The notes under the pieces were generated by a model. It was given only the letters and a program-made list of their open reading frames with translations, was not told the DNA's origin and made no database searches. The translations under genes and the position numbers were made by a program. From NCBI RefSeq assembly GCF_904849725.1, contig NC_058523.1, positions 208,161,689 to 208,225,688 on the forward strand: a DNA stretch of 64,000 nucleotides, read 5' to 3'. Shown piece after piece: positions 23,663 to 35,351 of this stretch (the stretch's first letter is position 1; the number at the start of each line of letters is the position of its first letter). This DNA is from Hordeum vulgare subsp. vulgare (taxonomy: Eukaryota > Streptophyta > Magnoliopsida > Poales > Poaceae).

Positions 23663-24762
23663 TGTTAGAGCATATTTCTCCATATGTGGTTTTGGTAATT
23701 GATGACAATCCCTCTGGACTAATGGTTGCCTTAAGTTATATTTATAGGATTTGTCCATAGGCACTTCCTGAAGTCCATCTGTTGGGTTCAAGGAGTTTAT
23801 ATGATGACCAAGGTGGTATTCAAGGTATTATCCAAAGAAAGGTCATAGAGACACAAGGTTGATCAAGATCGTCAGACAAAGAGTAAATCAAGATGATCAA
23901 CACACAAAGCATACAAGATGTACCGAGAGGGATCAAGTGATCCCATGGTATGGTAAGCATTGTCCATTACGTGTTTGTGTACTAACCCATGGTCTTCGTG
24001 AGAGTTCTATGTGGGGTTAGGTGTGTTTCCATGGGCTTGCGTCAAGAGGAATATCTCATACAACCCATGGAGGATGACGTCAAGTGGTGATCGTCATCAA
24101 GATTGCGGTACGAAAGTTCAAGTGGATCATCATGAAGATATCATGCTTGAAGCTTGTCGTCCATTGGTGTGGCAATGGACTTGTGAAGATATGCCGATGA
24201 GCGGCTCACCCATAGTGTGTATGGGGGGAGCAATCAACTAGTCTTCATCAAGACAACGCAATCAAGAAAGGTGGTCCATCTTGAGGAAGCCAAGATCATC
24301 GTTATATAGCTCAAGAGGACGAGGTGCAAGGTATATGTTTGCCCTTGATAGGTTTTCTGTTGTAGGATAGATTGTTGTACTGTCAAGGGGGGCTCTCGAG
24401 TGAGTAGCTTGATCATATCGTTCGTTGAGAGATCAAACCATTTGCATCCTTGCATCATACTTCTTGGTTCTTGTTTGGTGTTTCTCTTTGTGAGTTTTAG
24501 AGCTTATGGTCATCTTCATGACAAGCTCAAGTTCATCGAAAACGGGGTCCATATGCATCTTTTATGATGTTTTCGATGTTGGAGTTTTTGCCAGTTCTTC
24601 ATTCATACAGGTCTCACATCTCTATATCATTGGCATTTTCATAACTGCATGTTCTTAAGATTTTATGTCGATGTTGGATAGCTCTTGTCATCCTGAATCC
24701 AACAAGCTTGGGTTTGCTCGATTCAGAGCTCGTATGCGAAAGTTATGGCAGTTTTAGTGGCG

Positions 24763-25124
24763 AGCGGTAGTACCGCTTGTGCCGAGCGGTAGTACCGCTT
24801 TGAGAGCGATACTACTGCTTTGAGAGCGATACTACCGCTCTCGGAGCAGTAGTACCGCTCTAGGAGAGGTAGTAATCCTTTCCTACCACTCCCTAGCAGT
24901 AGTACCTCTCTAGGGGCGGTAGTACCGCTCTCTGGGCGGCAGTAGCTTTTTACTGCCGCTCTGTCGAACTTTTTGCGCATCTTTTCCCCAGCGGTGGTAG
25001 GCCTGGTAGTATGTTTTTACTACCATGGTTGGTGTGCCTACCAAGCAGTAGTACCGCCCCCTGCAAAGCGGTAGTACCACTAGGGGCAATGATAGTACCG
25101 CTCCTCACCAGCGGTAGTACCGCT
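24763..25124. repeat. Array of about 12-14 degenerate AGCGGTAGTACCGCT palindromes
   Basis: The perfect 15-bp unit AGCGGTAGTACCGCT occurs at 24763 and 24784. Variants follow (AGCGATACTACCGCT, AGCAGTAGTACCGCT, GGCGGTAGTACCGCT and others), ending with a nearly perfect copy at 25110-25124. Spacers vary, so this is a cluster of short palindromes rather than a regular tandem repeat. It lies just upstream of the LTR's TATA box. Confidence 0.85.
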
Positions 25125-25170
25125 GTGCGCGAGCTGTAAGTGGGGGTAACAGTAGGATTCTTTCCCCCAC

Positions 25171-25178
25171 TATATAAA
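25171..25178 (+). promoter_or_regulatory. TATA box of the solo LTR
   Basis: TATATAAA in CCCACTATATAAAAGGGG lies about 1.5 kb into the LTR and about 45 bp after the palindrome array. It fits a plant core promoter; the start site is not determined. Confidence 0.6.
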
Positions 25179-26225
25179 AGGGGTCTTGTTCCCCCTTGGT
25201 CTTTATCCATCCGTTGAGCTCATTTTCTTCCTCCATTGTTGACCTTCTTAGAGCTTGCTAACTCTCAATCCCTCCAATGATTCTTACTTGTTCTTGAGGG
25301 AAAAGAGAGAGGAGATCTAGATCCACATCTCCACCAATCATTTTCTCCTCCTTGTGAGGGGAACCCCTTGGATCTTGATCTTGGAGTTCTTTGTGAGCTC
25401 CTTGTTCTTCCTCTCATATTTCTCCATAGCTTTTGTTGTTGTGGAGGGATTTGAGTGTGAGGGACTTGACCACTTCATGTGTTCTTGCCATTGCATTAGG
25501 TGCATCGGTTTGAGTTCTCCACGGTGATACGTGGAAGTGAGAAGTTTAGAAGCTTATTACCCTTGGGTACTTGGTACCCCTAGAAGCGTGGTGCTGACTC
25601 AGAGCTCAATCATTGTGGTGTAAATCTCCGGGCAAGCGTCGGGGTCTCCAATTAAGTTGTGGAGATTGCCCCGAGTATTTGTGGTCACCTCGAAGCTATA
25701 TGCCATTGTGGTGAAGCTTCGTGGTGTTGTTGGGAGCCTCCAATTAAGTTGTGGAGATAACCCCAACCTTGTTTGTACGGGTTCGGTGACCGCCCTCAAG
25801 GGTCCCTTAGTGGAATCACGTCATCTTGCATTGTGCGAGGGCGTGAGGAGATTACGGTAGCCTTAGTGGCATCTCGGGGAGCATTGTGCCTCCACACCGC
25901 ACCAAATGGAGATTAGCATCCGCAAGGGTGTGAACTTCGGGATACATCATCGTATCCGCGTACCTCGGTTATCTCTTACCCGAACCCTTTACTTATGCAC
26001 TTTACTTTGTGATAGCCATAATGTTTCTTGTCATATATCTTGCTATCACTTAGTTGTTTATCTTGCTCAGCATAAGTTCTTGGTGCACATAGGTGAGCCT
26101 AGTTGTTTTAGGTTTTATGCTTGACAAATTAACCGTTACTTTTATTCCGCATTTGTTCAAGCCTAAACCGTAATTATTTTAAAGCGCCTATTCACCCCCC
26201 TCTAGGCGACATCCACGTCCTTTCA

Positions 26226-28923
26226 CCTGCTGACAAGAACAATGACCGCATCAACAGAAGATGGATGTCCAAATTCAGAGCTGCTCTCAACTCCTCTAGC
26301 TTGCATGAGATCCCGCTCATGGGACGCAGCTTCACCTAGTCGAGCGAGCAGTCGCCATCAACTCTGGTATGGCTAGACCGGGCCTTCTGTAACATTGAAT
26401 GGGAGCTACATTTTCCGGTCGCGAAGCTGCTCCCGCAAGCCTCTACGATGTCACATCATTTCCCGCTACTCCTCGTCAATGATGGTCTGCTGAGGAAACC
26501 AAGGAGATTTCGCTTTGAGGTATATTGGAGATTTCTATCAGGATTCAAAGAGGTGGTGACGGCTACTTGGAGACTGCCAGTGGGCAACGCTAACTCTATT
26601 AGTGCCTTTTACATCAAGTTGCGTCGTGCGGGGAAGGCCTTGTCCACATGGATCAAGTGCACAGTTGGATGTCTTCACACACAATTTGACCTTGTGCACG
26701 ATCTTACGCTTTGTATGGATACGTCGCAAGAGTATAGACAGTTGACCGCGGAGGAGGCCGTCCTTCGCTTTGTTCTGAAATCACGGCACCTGGGGCTGGA
26801 AGTGCTCATCCGGATCAAGCAAAAACAAAGGTCACGTGTCCAATGGCTGCGCACCACTGACGCCAACACGAATCTTCAATGTCAAAGCAAACTCTAGAGC
26901 TAAGAAGAATCAAATTCACTCCCTTCTGGCTGAGGATGGAACAATGGTGGCTGGGCAGGATAAGCTGGCGGAGCTTGTGGAGGATCACTTCGAAGGCATC
27001 ATGGAGACCCCGACCAGCACTACCGCAATGTACAACTGGGAGCGTCTCGGGTTGTCGCGTCACAACCTACAAGAGCTCGACGCACCCTTCATGATAGCGG
27101 AGATCAAGGAAGCAATTTGGGATTTGCCTCCGGAGAAGGCACCAGGGTCGGACGGTTTCTCTAGCTACTTCTACCGCTCGTGTTGGGACATCATCAAGAC
27201 CAATCTCCTGCTCGCCTTTCAACGGCTCTTTGACCTGAATGCTAGAACACTTCACCGCTGCAACAATTCAATTGTGGTTCTGATCCCCAAGGAGACGAAC
27301 TCGGGGAGCATCGAGGATTTCCGGCCAATCATCCTGAAGCACAGCCTTATCAAAATCTTCATGAAGCTGCTCGCGCGTCGGCTGACGCCGCAGCTCGACA
27401 CCCTTGTCATCCCGTGTCAGAGCGCCTTCATTAGAGGTAGAAGCATACAAGGCCTCGTGCGTCACTTCCATCGCTCTCGTATGCCGACTGTTCTCCTCAA
27501 GCTAGACATTGCCAAGGCTTTGGACTCTGTTTCATGGACATTCCTGCTGGAGATGATGGAAGCGAGATGGTTTGGAGCACGTTGGAGGAATTGGATGGCT
27601 ATGGTCTGAGCCTCTTCATCATCTCACGTGCTGGTTAACGGGGTGCCAACAAGGTGGATTTGGCACAAGCGCGAACTTCGCCAGGGTGACTCTTTGTCCC
27701 CATATCTGTTCATCCTCACAATGGAGCCGCTAATCAGGCTACTAGACCTTGCCACTGAGAATGGGCATCTTTCTAAGCTCCGAGGACGGAAGGCTGCTTT
27801 CCAGACATCCTTCCACACAGACAATGTGGCTCTTTTTGTGAACCCTCGTAACGATGACCTGTGGATGATTGGCCACATTTTGGAGTCCTTCGGTAAGGTA
27901 ACGTGGCTCATGACAAATTTTTCCAAAAGTGCAGCCATGCCTATCAGATGCACCCAGGTAGACCTCTTGGACATGCTGCAGCCGGTCACCATCCCAGTGT
28001 TCAGTTTCCTTCCATCTATCTGGGGATGCTTCTTTCCCTCTAGTCCCTGCAAAGGTCAGACTTTCATAAATTTGTTTCTTCATTTGATGGGAAGCTGGCC
28101 AGTTGGATCGGCAATTTACTGTCCAAAGATGGTCGGCTTGCTTTAGCCTGCTACGTCCTTTCTGCCATTCCGGTCTACATGATTTCGATCCATCCGTTCC
28201 CCAAATGGCTGCTGCAATGGATCGATAGGCATACAAGGGCTTGGGTTTGGCGAGTCACAGACAAGTGCAACGGTGGTCAATGCCGGGTAAACTGGTTGCA
28301 TGTCTATAAGCCGCTACACCTAGGAGGACTGGGTTTGCACAACATTCAGTTTTTTGGGTCGGTGCTGCGACTACGTTGGTTGTGGTCTCGTTGGGACAAT
28401 CCTGCAAGGACATGGCATGGGTTGCCGGTGCCCTGCTCCGACAAGGAGTTTTCCATGTTTGCTTCAGCAACCAAGGTTATCATTGGTGACGACAAAATGA
28501 TGTTTTTATGGTACGATTCATGGTTAGATGGCATGGCACCGAGAGACTTGGCACCAGGCCTATTCGCGGTGTCGTCCAGGAAAAAGAGGATTGTTGCTGG
28601 GGCGATGGCGAACACGGCATGGCTCACGGATCTTGCCATCGGTTTCAGAGATGAGATGATTGATGAGCTGATCGAATTGTCCACAAGGCTGCATCGCAAT
28701 GTTTTTAGGGAAGGCGTTCCGGACGACATCGTTTGGAAGCTCTCGACCAATGGGAAATACTCGGCTAGGTCAGCTTATCAGATGATGTTCTCGGGGCACG
28801 TCGGGACACCGTACCTTAGTCTAATTTGGTGAGTACGGGCACCGTTGATGTGCAAATTCTTCGTCTGGATGGCAATGCAAAACCGGGTGCTGACGGCTGA
28901 TGTTCTCATGCTTAGAGGATGGG
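26226..28923 (+). pseudogene. LINE ORF2, endonuclease C-terminal part and reverse transcriptase
   Basis: This piece continues the ORF2 frame broken at 23662. The endonuclease end has a TAG inside the GRSFT block, and the usual catalytic S-D-H reads S-H-H near 26450. A frameshift near 26870 leads into the RT domain: PEKAPGSDGF, DFRPI, the first catalytic Asp in LKLDIAKALD, then a TGA at 27607-27609. The second catalytic motif is degenerate (HTDNVALF where YADD-x-x-LF is expected), so the enzyme is inactive. A further frameshift near 28010 leads to the conserved segment after the thumb (NWLHVYKPLHLGGLG). A TGA at 28833-28835 follows, and the protein ends at the Tekay insertion. The remainder is at 55268. 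Confidence 0.85.
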
Positions 28924-31900
28924 CGTAACGACCAAGATGCGGTCCTTTCCGATCTGGGGATCGAGGCTCCGAATTGGAAAGGAGCGCATCTAAGCGTCTC
29001 GCAAACAAGGTATCACAACACATACATAATAATAACAGATAGACAATCAGTGGTTCAATTGCCTTCTCATAAATATATCAGAGTACATCACACATACAAT
29101 CAAAGTAGTTCCGCTACGGACTACAAAACAAGGGAAATGGCTATCTACTCTGCCTGCTGGCCGACGATCACGACCATGCCTCAATCTTCTGGATAGTTGA
29201 TGTACAGGCGGTCTGTCTCCTCATCGTACTGCCACGCCAGCTGCGTGCCATCGGGATCACCTGTCTCTGGGGTACCTGAACCTGTTGGTGTTGTGAAGGA
29301 ATCTGTGAGCCACCGGGACTCAGCAATCTATGACCTCGGTGTCAGAACTAGTCAAGTTATTAGGCTGGATAGGGTAGAGTGTTTAAGGTTGCAGCATCCT
29401 AAGCTTGATTTGGTGGCTAACTTACGTAGAACATTTATTAAGGTGGTCTATACTAGCGGTCGAGAATACTTGATCACTAAGTGATCTAGAACACCTACCT
29501 ACGTCATTCATAACCCCACCATGTTCCCGATCGAAGAGAGATGTCCGAAGGGACAGTCACTGTTACGCACACGGTGGCAATTTTATTAGCTTTTGTTTAA
29601 GTTATCTAATACCGGATGTTAACAAAATATTCCAAGTTGCCACATAACCGCGGGCACGGCTTTCTGAAAGATTAAACCCTTCAGGGGGTGCTCCAACTAG
29701 TCCATCACAAACGTACAAAGGCCGCAAAGTAATCCTCTATCATGAATCTCGTGATCTCGTCGGATTCCTTAGAGGAAAACCTCACTCTGGGGAGAACCAA
29801 AGCTTCACCGGGATTCCTATACGCAAGATATATCGCTAAGGTAAGACAAGACTAGAAGGACCTCCCGTCGTGTCGACGATCCTCATAAGAGCCGCGTATC
29901 TCAGTCTTAGGACACGACGGATGAGCAAGACGTTGGGATGGCTAAACCTCTGGGTGACCAGTGGGGCCCCAGACATCGCTCAGGTGGGACCAACACTGAT
30001 GAGGAGCACTGGCCCGGGTTGTTGATTAAATTCCTCGGGGTAGCTATTCCCTATGCAGATTATTATTAGGTGATTAGCAGATTAAAACCAATGTTGGGTC
30101 CTGCCGGACAAGTCTTAGCACTACGTGATTTATCGAGGGGGTCCCCATAACAACCCCGAACGTGTTAGGAGCGATCAATATGGGATCAAACACCGGTAGC
30201 CGGTAACTATGGCGGCATTAACGAAACAAAGCACCTGGCAAAAGGCTAGGCCTTCCGTTATTTACCAAGTATATAGGTGCATTAATTAAATAAACTAATT
30301 TAGAATAATGATATCAAGCTCATGTTGTCACATGAGTCAAAACACCTGCATCTAGCAACACTAACATTAGTAGCTGAGCAAAGCCTACTTAGCCATTCAA
30401 GTTCGCTTGGAAGGGATCAGTGTTTGGGTTCATGGCATATCAAGAGGCAAATATTTCACTCATAGGCAACGAGCATATGACAAAGGAAACGTGATCTAGC
30501 ATAACAAGTCTAGAGATGGAATCAAGGTCATATCATCTTGCCTGTGAGATCCTCAGCTTGGAATGGTTCTTGATCGTCCTGCACGTACTCTCCTGACTCC
30601 ACGTATTCGTTCTCTTATCCCGGTGCTACCCAACATAAGAATAACATCCAATGAACAACAACACCTCAAGATGCAACAAGCACATGATGCATGAGATGAA
30701 AATGAGCATGCATCACTATTTCTATCACTAACATAAGCATAAGGAGTGAATACATGTTCCTGTACAGAACTGTATCCTAAGATATTTTTACATGCATGAG
30801 AACTACATGATCATATGCGCCTCGTGAAAACGATGCAAAACCATATAAAAAACATTACAATCGGAGCTAGGGCTCAACGGGAATCAACGAAACAAGATAC
30901 GAAGCCCTACATGTCAAAATCATCACCACACACTCAAATGGCACTACTCTGGTATTTCCAGGTTGCCGAGACATAAAACAAACCATCATAGATGGGGTGG
31001 AGCAAATAAGAACACCACAACGTCAACTAAGCACTCACAAACATCAAAATGACAAAACTATACAATCTGCCATAAACTGCATCATAACGCTTTGTGAGCT
31101 ACATGCAAAGCATCTACAGCCACCCAACTATGACAAATATTATATGTGGCTGTAGCTAGCCAAGAATACTACAAGCACAAGCAAGAATCACAGAAAAAGG
31201 AATTAAACAAAGAAAGTTACAAGGCTGCAAACTCGCCCAAAAACATCAGTTTTCAGGTACTTAGTGAAAATTCCAGATTCTCACTTTCTGTCTATGCTCT
31301 GAAGCATTTTGACAGCAGCCAAAACAATACCTACAGGACTCCAAATGAAATGAAATTTTACAGGGAGCTAGACAAACATATCAGGTACAACTTTCTAGTT
31401 GAAAGCTAAGGCTAGATCACAACATATTGACCTGCACAACCTCATCTACAGGGGAAGAAAATATAATCAGATTCTCAGACTTGGTGAAAATCTCAGATTT
31501 TCACTATCTGGAATTTCAGCCGCATGCCTACTTTGAGTGGGCATAACTTGCACATATAGAATCCTAATCATGAGATGAAACCAACAAGAGGTAGAGGGGG
31601 TCATCCTCTACTAGCACAACCAAGAAACAATCACAAAGGCTCACGACAACTCATGGAACCAAGCTCCAAACATAGAAGAAAATGAAAATATGTCATCTCA
31701 AGAAAATGTTCCAATGGCAAAACTGAGTTCACCAATGGATTCCTTGGGAGATTCTACCCCAAAAACATTTAAAATATGCATACACTTGTTTGGACCAAGT
31801 GGCCACAAACTAGGAAGGAAAAACTACATAGTTTCCTACAAATTGAATAGTGCAACATTTCATGTGCACACTCTAGATAAACTACCACATAGCTATGCTC

Positions 31901-34135
31901 ATGTGCACAAAGACAATATGGACATGAGGGTTTGAACCCCATGTTTGTGTCATGCACAACAACATCACCGGCACTTCTACCAAGATAATCACTAGATCAC
32001 CCACACACACTCACACATCATGCCCTCTCTCAAATGAACATGAGGAGGTGCACAAGTGTTGCCAATGGGGTTGTTTTCTCCTCACATATACAACACCACA
32101 CAACCACATCACTACACTGGCATCACAACCTATTACACCACTACACTACATAACTCCACACATAACAACACAAATGAAATCCTCACATAAAGCAAGAATA
32201 AATACACCTCAAAAGAAGGATTCACTAGAAAGATTAACCTGGATCACATGCACCATCATCACCCTGTTGCCAGAAAAAAAGAAGAAGAGAAAAACAGGAA
32301 AAGAATAAAAGGCTTGGGGCGGGATCGAACCCAAGCCCTTCTGAATCTGTTTTGGTGCTGTTGCCACCCTGATACTGTCATTGCTTAGACATGGAAGGGG
32401 AAGCTAGCAAGATAACCTCTCTTCTGCAGCTATTCTACTCACGAAAACAGAGAAATAAACAAAAGGGGGTGCACCATCTGGGATTCAAACCCTGCACCTC
32501 ACAGATGACACACATATGCACACGAGCTACACACCACTAGGATACACGAGAGGAGCTTGACAGAGAAGGGCAATCTTGCAAGTTATAACACCACTACTGC
32601 GAGCTCTGCTCTGCACAGCACAGAGAAGCGCGGGCAACAGGGAGACCGACGGGGCTGTCTCGCCGTTCCTCCTGCTGCTGCTGCGCCAAGAGGAGGGCCC
32701 CTACAACAGATCGCTACAAGGGGGGGGGGAGAAGCCCCTACTAGGCCACGTCCCTAACGCACGCAAGCCAACAACACACACATAAACATCTAGCGCGCCG
32801 GATCTCTTCCTGACAGAGACTACTCCAGCGAGCTCCCGTCATGCTAGGCGGCGAGAAGGAGGGAGGAGGAGGGAGGAGCTCCTGCTCACCTAGAGGAGGA
32901 CGAAGGGGGCCGATAGGGGAAGGAGTCCGAACGAAGAGGAAGAAGGCGCGTCGGGACGTTGTTGTAGACGAAGTAGAGCCGAGGATGAAGAAGGACACCG
33001 GAGCAGGGTCGTTGACGATGAGCTGGCCGTCGACGTAGTCGTTCCCCAGCCTCACCGAGGTCGGGAATGGGGCATGAGCTCCTGCCCCGTGCCCCTGGAC
33101 ATGGCCGCCAGTGCTGCTCGACGGAGACGGCGGGGTAGACGTGGCGGGGCTGCTCTCCCCCTCTCTGCTAACTCGTACAGAGAACTTACCGGCGGAGAAG
33201 GAAGAGAGGTGGGATGGAGAGAGGTGGCGGTGCAGATGGGGAGAGAGGGAAACCCTAGGAGAGGGGAGAGGCACGGACGCCAAGATGTAAGGGTCCCCTC
33301 GACGGTTGTGCACACGACGGCAACTCGTGCTCTCTCTGTGGAACAGACGGAAAGCAGAGAGGGATGGAGACGGCGTCAGGTAGGAGGAAGGCACATGCTT
33401 GGGCTGCTAGCGCACACGGGAGGGAGGAGAGATGGGCCTCTGTGGTGGGAGGAAGCCCACCAGAGCGTTACTTAAAGAAGAAGGCCACTCCCTACAAATT
33501 CCTATTAAATAAAACACAGAGAAAAGGAAAAAGGCCACAGAGAAAACCAAAGAAGATAAATAAAAGCAAAAAATGACTCTGGGCCTGATAAATAGTAAGC
33601 TAATTAAATAAAATACTAAAAGGATTTTTGGGGCATATAAAATAAATACAAAACAGCAATATTGGTGGTTGTTTTGTGTTTACTCTAGCACCTTTAGCAC
33701 CCAAAACTAATCACCAAACTAGCACATATTTATTCCCACAATATTTCCTAAACCCTGAACATTTTAAATTCAGGTTAGGAACAAGTTGAAAATGCACTTG
33801 TGGAATAAAAGAGAGAAGGTTTTGAATTGCCAAAGGGGGAAGGTTTGACATCATGCCAAGCACCACATCCTCTTACTACTACACCCCACATCTGATGCTC
33901 ACAACACCACCACCACATGTAACATGACCACATGAAATCATAACACCACAACTCTAACTCCTAGCAAGACCACATGCATTCATAATCATCACATGAAAGA
34001 CAAATGCAAGCAAACAACAAGATCATGAGGCCACATGAAATCATAGACACAAAAATGACATACTCATATCCATGACAAGGTGGACCCACATCAAATAGGT
34101 TCCAAATAAGGCAATTACACATCTGGGGCATTACA
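28924..34135 (-). repeat. Tekay LTR copy 1 (transcriptionally last), 5,212 bp
   Basis: On the minus strand it starts TGTAATGCCCC at 34135 and ends at 28924; the terminal A of ...GTTACA has become G, so the plus strand reads CGTAAC instead of TGTAAC. It is about 96% identical to copy 2 in stretches compared by eye. It contains GC-rich leader sequence (about 32800-33440), a GTAAGT donor (33184-33189) and two T-arm-like hairpins. Confidence 0.9.
32311..32492 (-). other. Pair of tRNA T-arm-like hairpins in Tekay LTR copy 1
   Basis: GGGTTCGATCCC (minus strand, 32321-32332) sits inside an inverted repeat GGCTTGGG/CCCAAGCC. About 160 bp away GGGTTTGAATCCC (32480-32492) sits inside GGTGCA/TGCACC. 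In copy 2 (42904-42915 and 43063-43075) both are perfect B-box sequences; copy 3 has them at 53474-53485 and 53633-53645. In copies 1 and 3 the second has the CG to TG change expected from cytosine methylation. No full cloverleaf can be folded. Confidence 0.45.
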
Positions 34136-34150
34136 AACTCTCCCACACTA
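34136..34150 (-). other. Polypurine tract of the downstream Tekay unit
   Basis: The minus strand reads GTAGTGTGGGAGAGTT directly before the LTR that begins at 34135. The matching tract of the other unit is at 44717-44731. The surrounding 50 bp are shared with the LARD at 17100-17153. Confidence 0.7.
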
Positions 34151-34173
34151 CAAAGAAGATCTCGCCCCGAGAT

Positions 34174-34607
34174 CTATGCCTGAAAGAATTCCGGAAATTC
34201 AGAACGGAGGTGGTCCTCACGTTCTCACGTAGCCTCTTTATCGGAATGGGGTGACCACTACACTTTGAGAAATTTGACAGTCTTGTTACGGGTCTTGCGC
34301 TCAGTCGCCTCGAGAACCGCAACTAGATGCTCATGATAAGAAAGGTCAGGCTGAAGGTCGATGTCTTGAAGATGAACAATGCGCTTAGGGGTCTTGAAAC
34401 ACCTCCAAGATAAGAAACATGGAACACATCATGGACATTTGCAAAGTTTGCCGGAAGCTCGAACTGGTACGCAAGGTCGCCTCTCTTGCCAACCACTCTG
34501 AACGGACCAACGAAACGAGGCGCAAGCTTGCCTTTGATGCCAAAGCGTTGCATACCCTTCATAGGCGACACCTTGAGATAGACGAAGTCATCAAGTTCAT
34601 AAGACAT
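34174..34607 (-). pseudogene. Tekay unit 1: integrase C-terminal region and chromodomain
   Basis: The frame opens with the conserved DFVYLKVSPMKG and GPFRV block of gypsy integrases (34607-34430). A frameshift near 34400 then leaves the chromodomain in another frame. The chromodomain, which in chromoviruses directs integration through histone marks, is interrupted by TGA at 34225-34227 in the conserved EATWE segment. Unit 2 keeps this Trp but has its own stop two codons further on. Confidence 0.75.
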
Positions 34608-34646
34608 GTCACGGTGCTTGCTATCGTAATAGCTCTTCTGACGGGA

Positions 34647-35345
34647 CTAAGCTGCTCTGAGGTTGTCACGAATGATTCGACACGTCTCCTTAGCTTCTTC
34701 TATCAAGTCATTCCCAAGGATCTGACGCTCGCCGGTCTCGGACCAGTTGAGCGGGGTATGACACTTCCTGCCATAGAGAATTTCAAACAGAGCCTTGCCA
34801 GAACTAGCTTGATAACAGTTGTTATACGAGAACTCCGCGAAAGGCAGACAATCTTCCCACTTCATGCCAAAAGAGATAACACAGGCTCTTAGCATATCCT
34901 CAAGAAATTGATTCACTCTCTCCACTTGACCACTAGTCTGAGGATGGAACGCTGTGCCGAAGCGGATCTTCGTGCCCATAGCAGACTGAAAGGAGTCCCA
35001 GAACTTGGAAATGAAGATACTTCCGAGATCTGAAGAGATCATTATAGGCACGCCATGCAAAGAGACAATCTTGGAGGTGTACAACTCTGCCAGCTGAGCT
35101 GCTGAAATGGACTCCTTGACTAGAAGAAAATGAGCCACTTTACTCAACTTGTCGATGACGACGAAGATGGCATCATTACCCTTCTTAGACTTCGGAAACC
35201 CGGTGACGAAATCCATCTCAATGTGATCGAGCTTCCACTCGGGAATGGGCAATGGATGCAAAATACCTGCTGGACGTTGATGCTCTGCTTTCACCCTACG
35301 ACATACATCACATTCATTTATGAACTGAGCAATCTCACGCTTCAT
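34647..35345 (-). pseudogene. Tekay unit 1: integrase core
   Basis: The 232-codon frame contains the zinc-binding C-x2-C (CDVCRR), the first catalytic Asp region (MDFVTGFPKSKKGNDAIFVV), a second Asp region changed to SDLGSIF, and the catalytic Glu in QVERVNQF. It is separated from the main Pol frame by TAG at 35352-35354 and from the C-terminal part by TAG at 34647-34649. Both stops are also present in unit 2. Integrase would insert the cDNA into chromatin; this copy cannot produce the whole protein without readthrough. Confidence 0.8.
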
Positions 35346-35351
35346 ACGAGT

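Larger units (their letters stand above)
23663..26225 (+). mobile_element. Probable solo LTR of a copia-type element (SIRE/Maximus-like)
   Basis: The 2,563-bp segment starts TGTTAGAGCATA and ends TCCTTTCA. It splits LINE ORF2 and is flanked by CCTGT (23658-23662) and CCTGC (26226-26230), a 5-bp duplication with one change. No primer site or internal region is present, so it is most simply a solo LTR left by recombination between two LTRs. The ending (CGCCTATTCACCCCCCTCTA...) resembles the ends of SIRE-lineage copia LTRs in grasses; that family assignment is from memory. It contains the palindromic array 24763-25124 and a TATA box at 25171. Confidence 0.7.

Noticed and set aside
24763..25124. 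CRISPR-like repeats
   Set aside because: Irregular spacing, degenerate 15-bp palindromes inside a plant LTR, no cas genes.
23663..26225. DNA transposon or host gene fragment
   Set aside because: TG...CA ends, a 5-bp flanking duplication with one change and an internal TATA box fit a solo LTR. No terminal inverted repeats longer than the ends, no coding frame.
32741..33394. 217-codon minus-strand ORF in Tekay LTR copy 1 (also 43323-43904 and 53981-54526)
   Set aside because: Lengths and frames change between the three copies through indels, and there is no domain. More likely leader sequence with intron signals.
34419..34892. Plus-strand ORFs of 100-190 codons across the Tekay pol regions (for example 35130-35651, 44908-45474)
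   Set aside because: They are shadows of the minus-strand pol frames, complementary to conserved integrase and RT codons.
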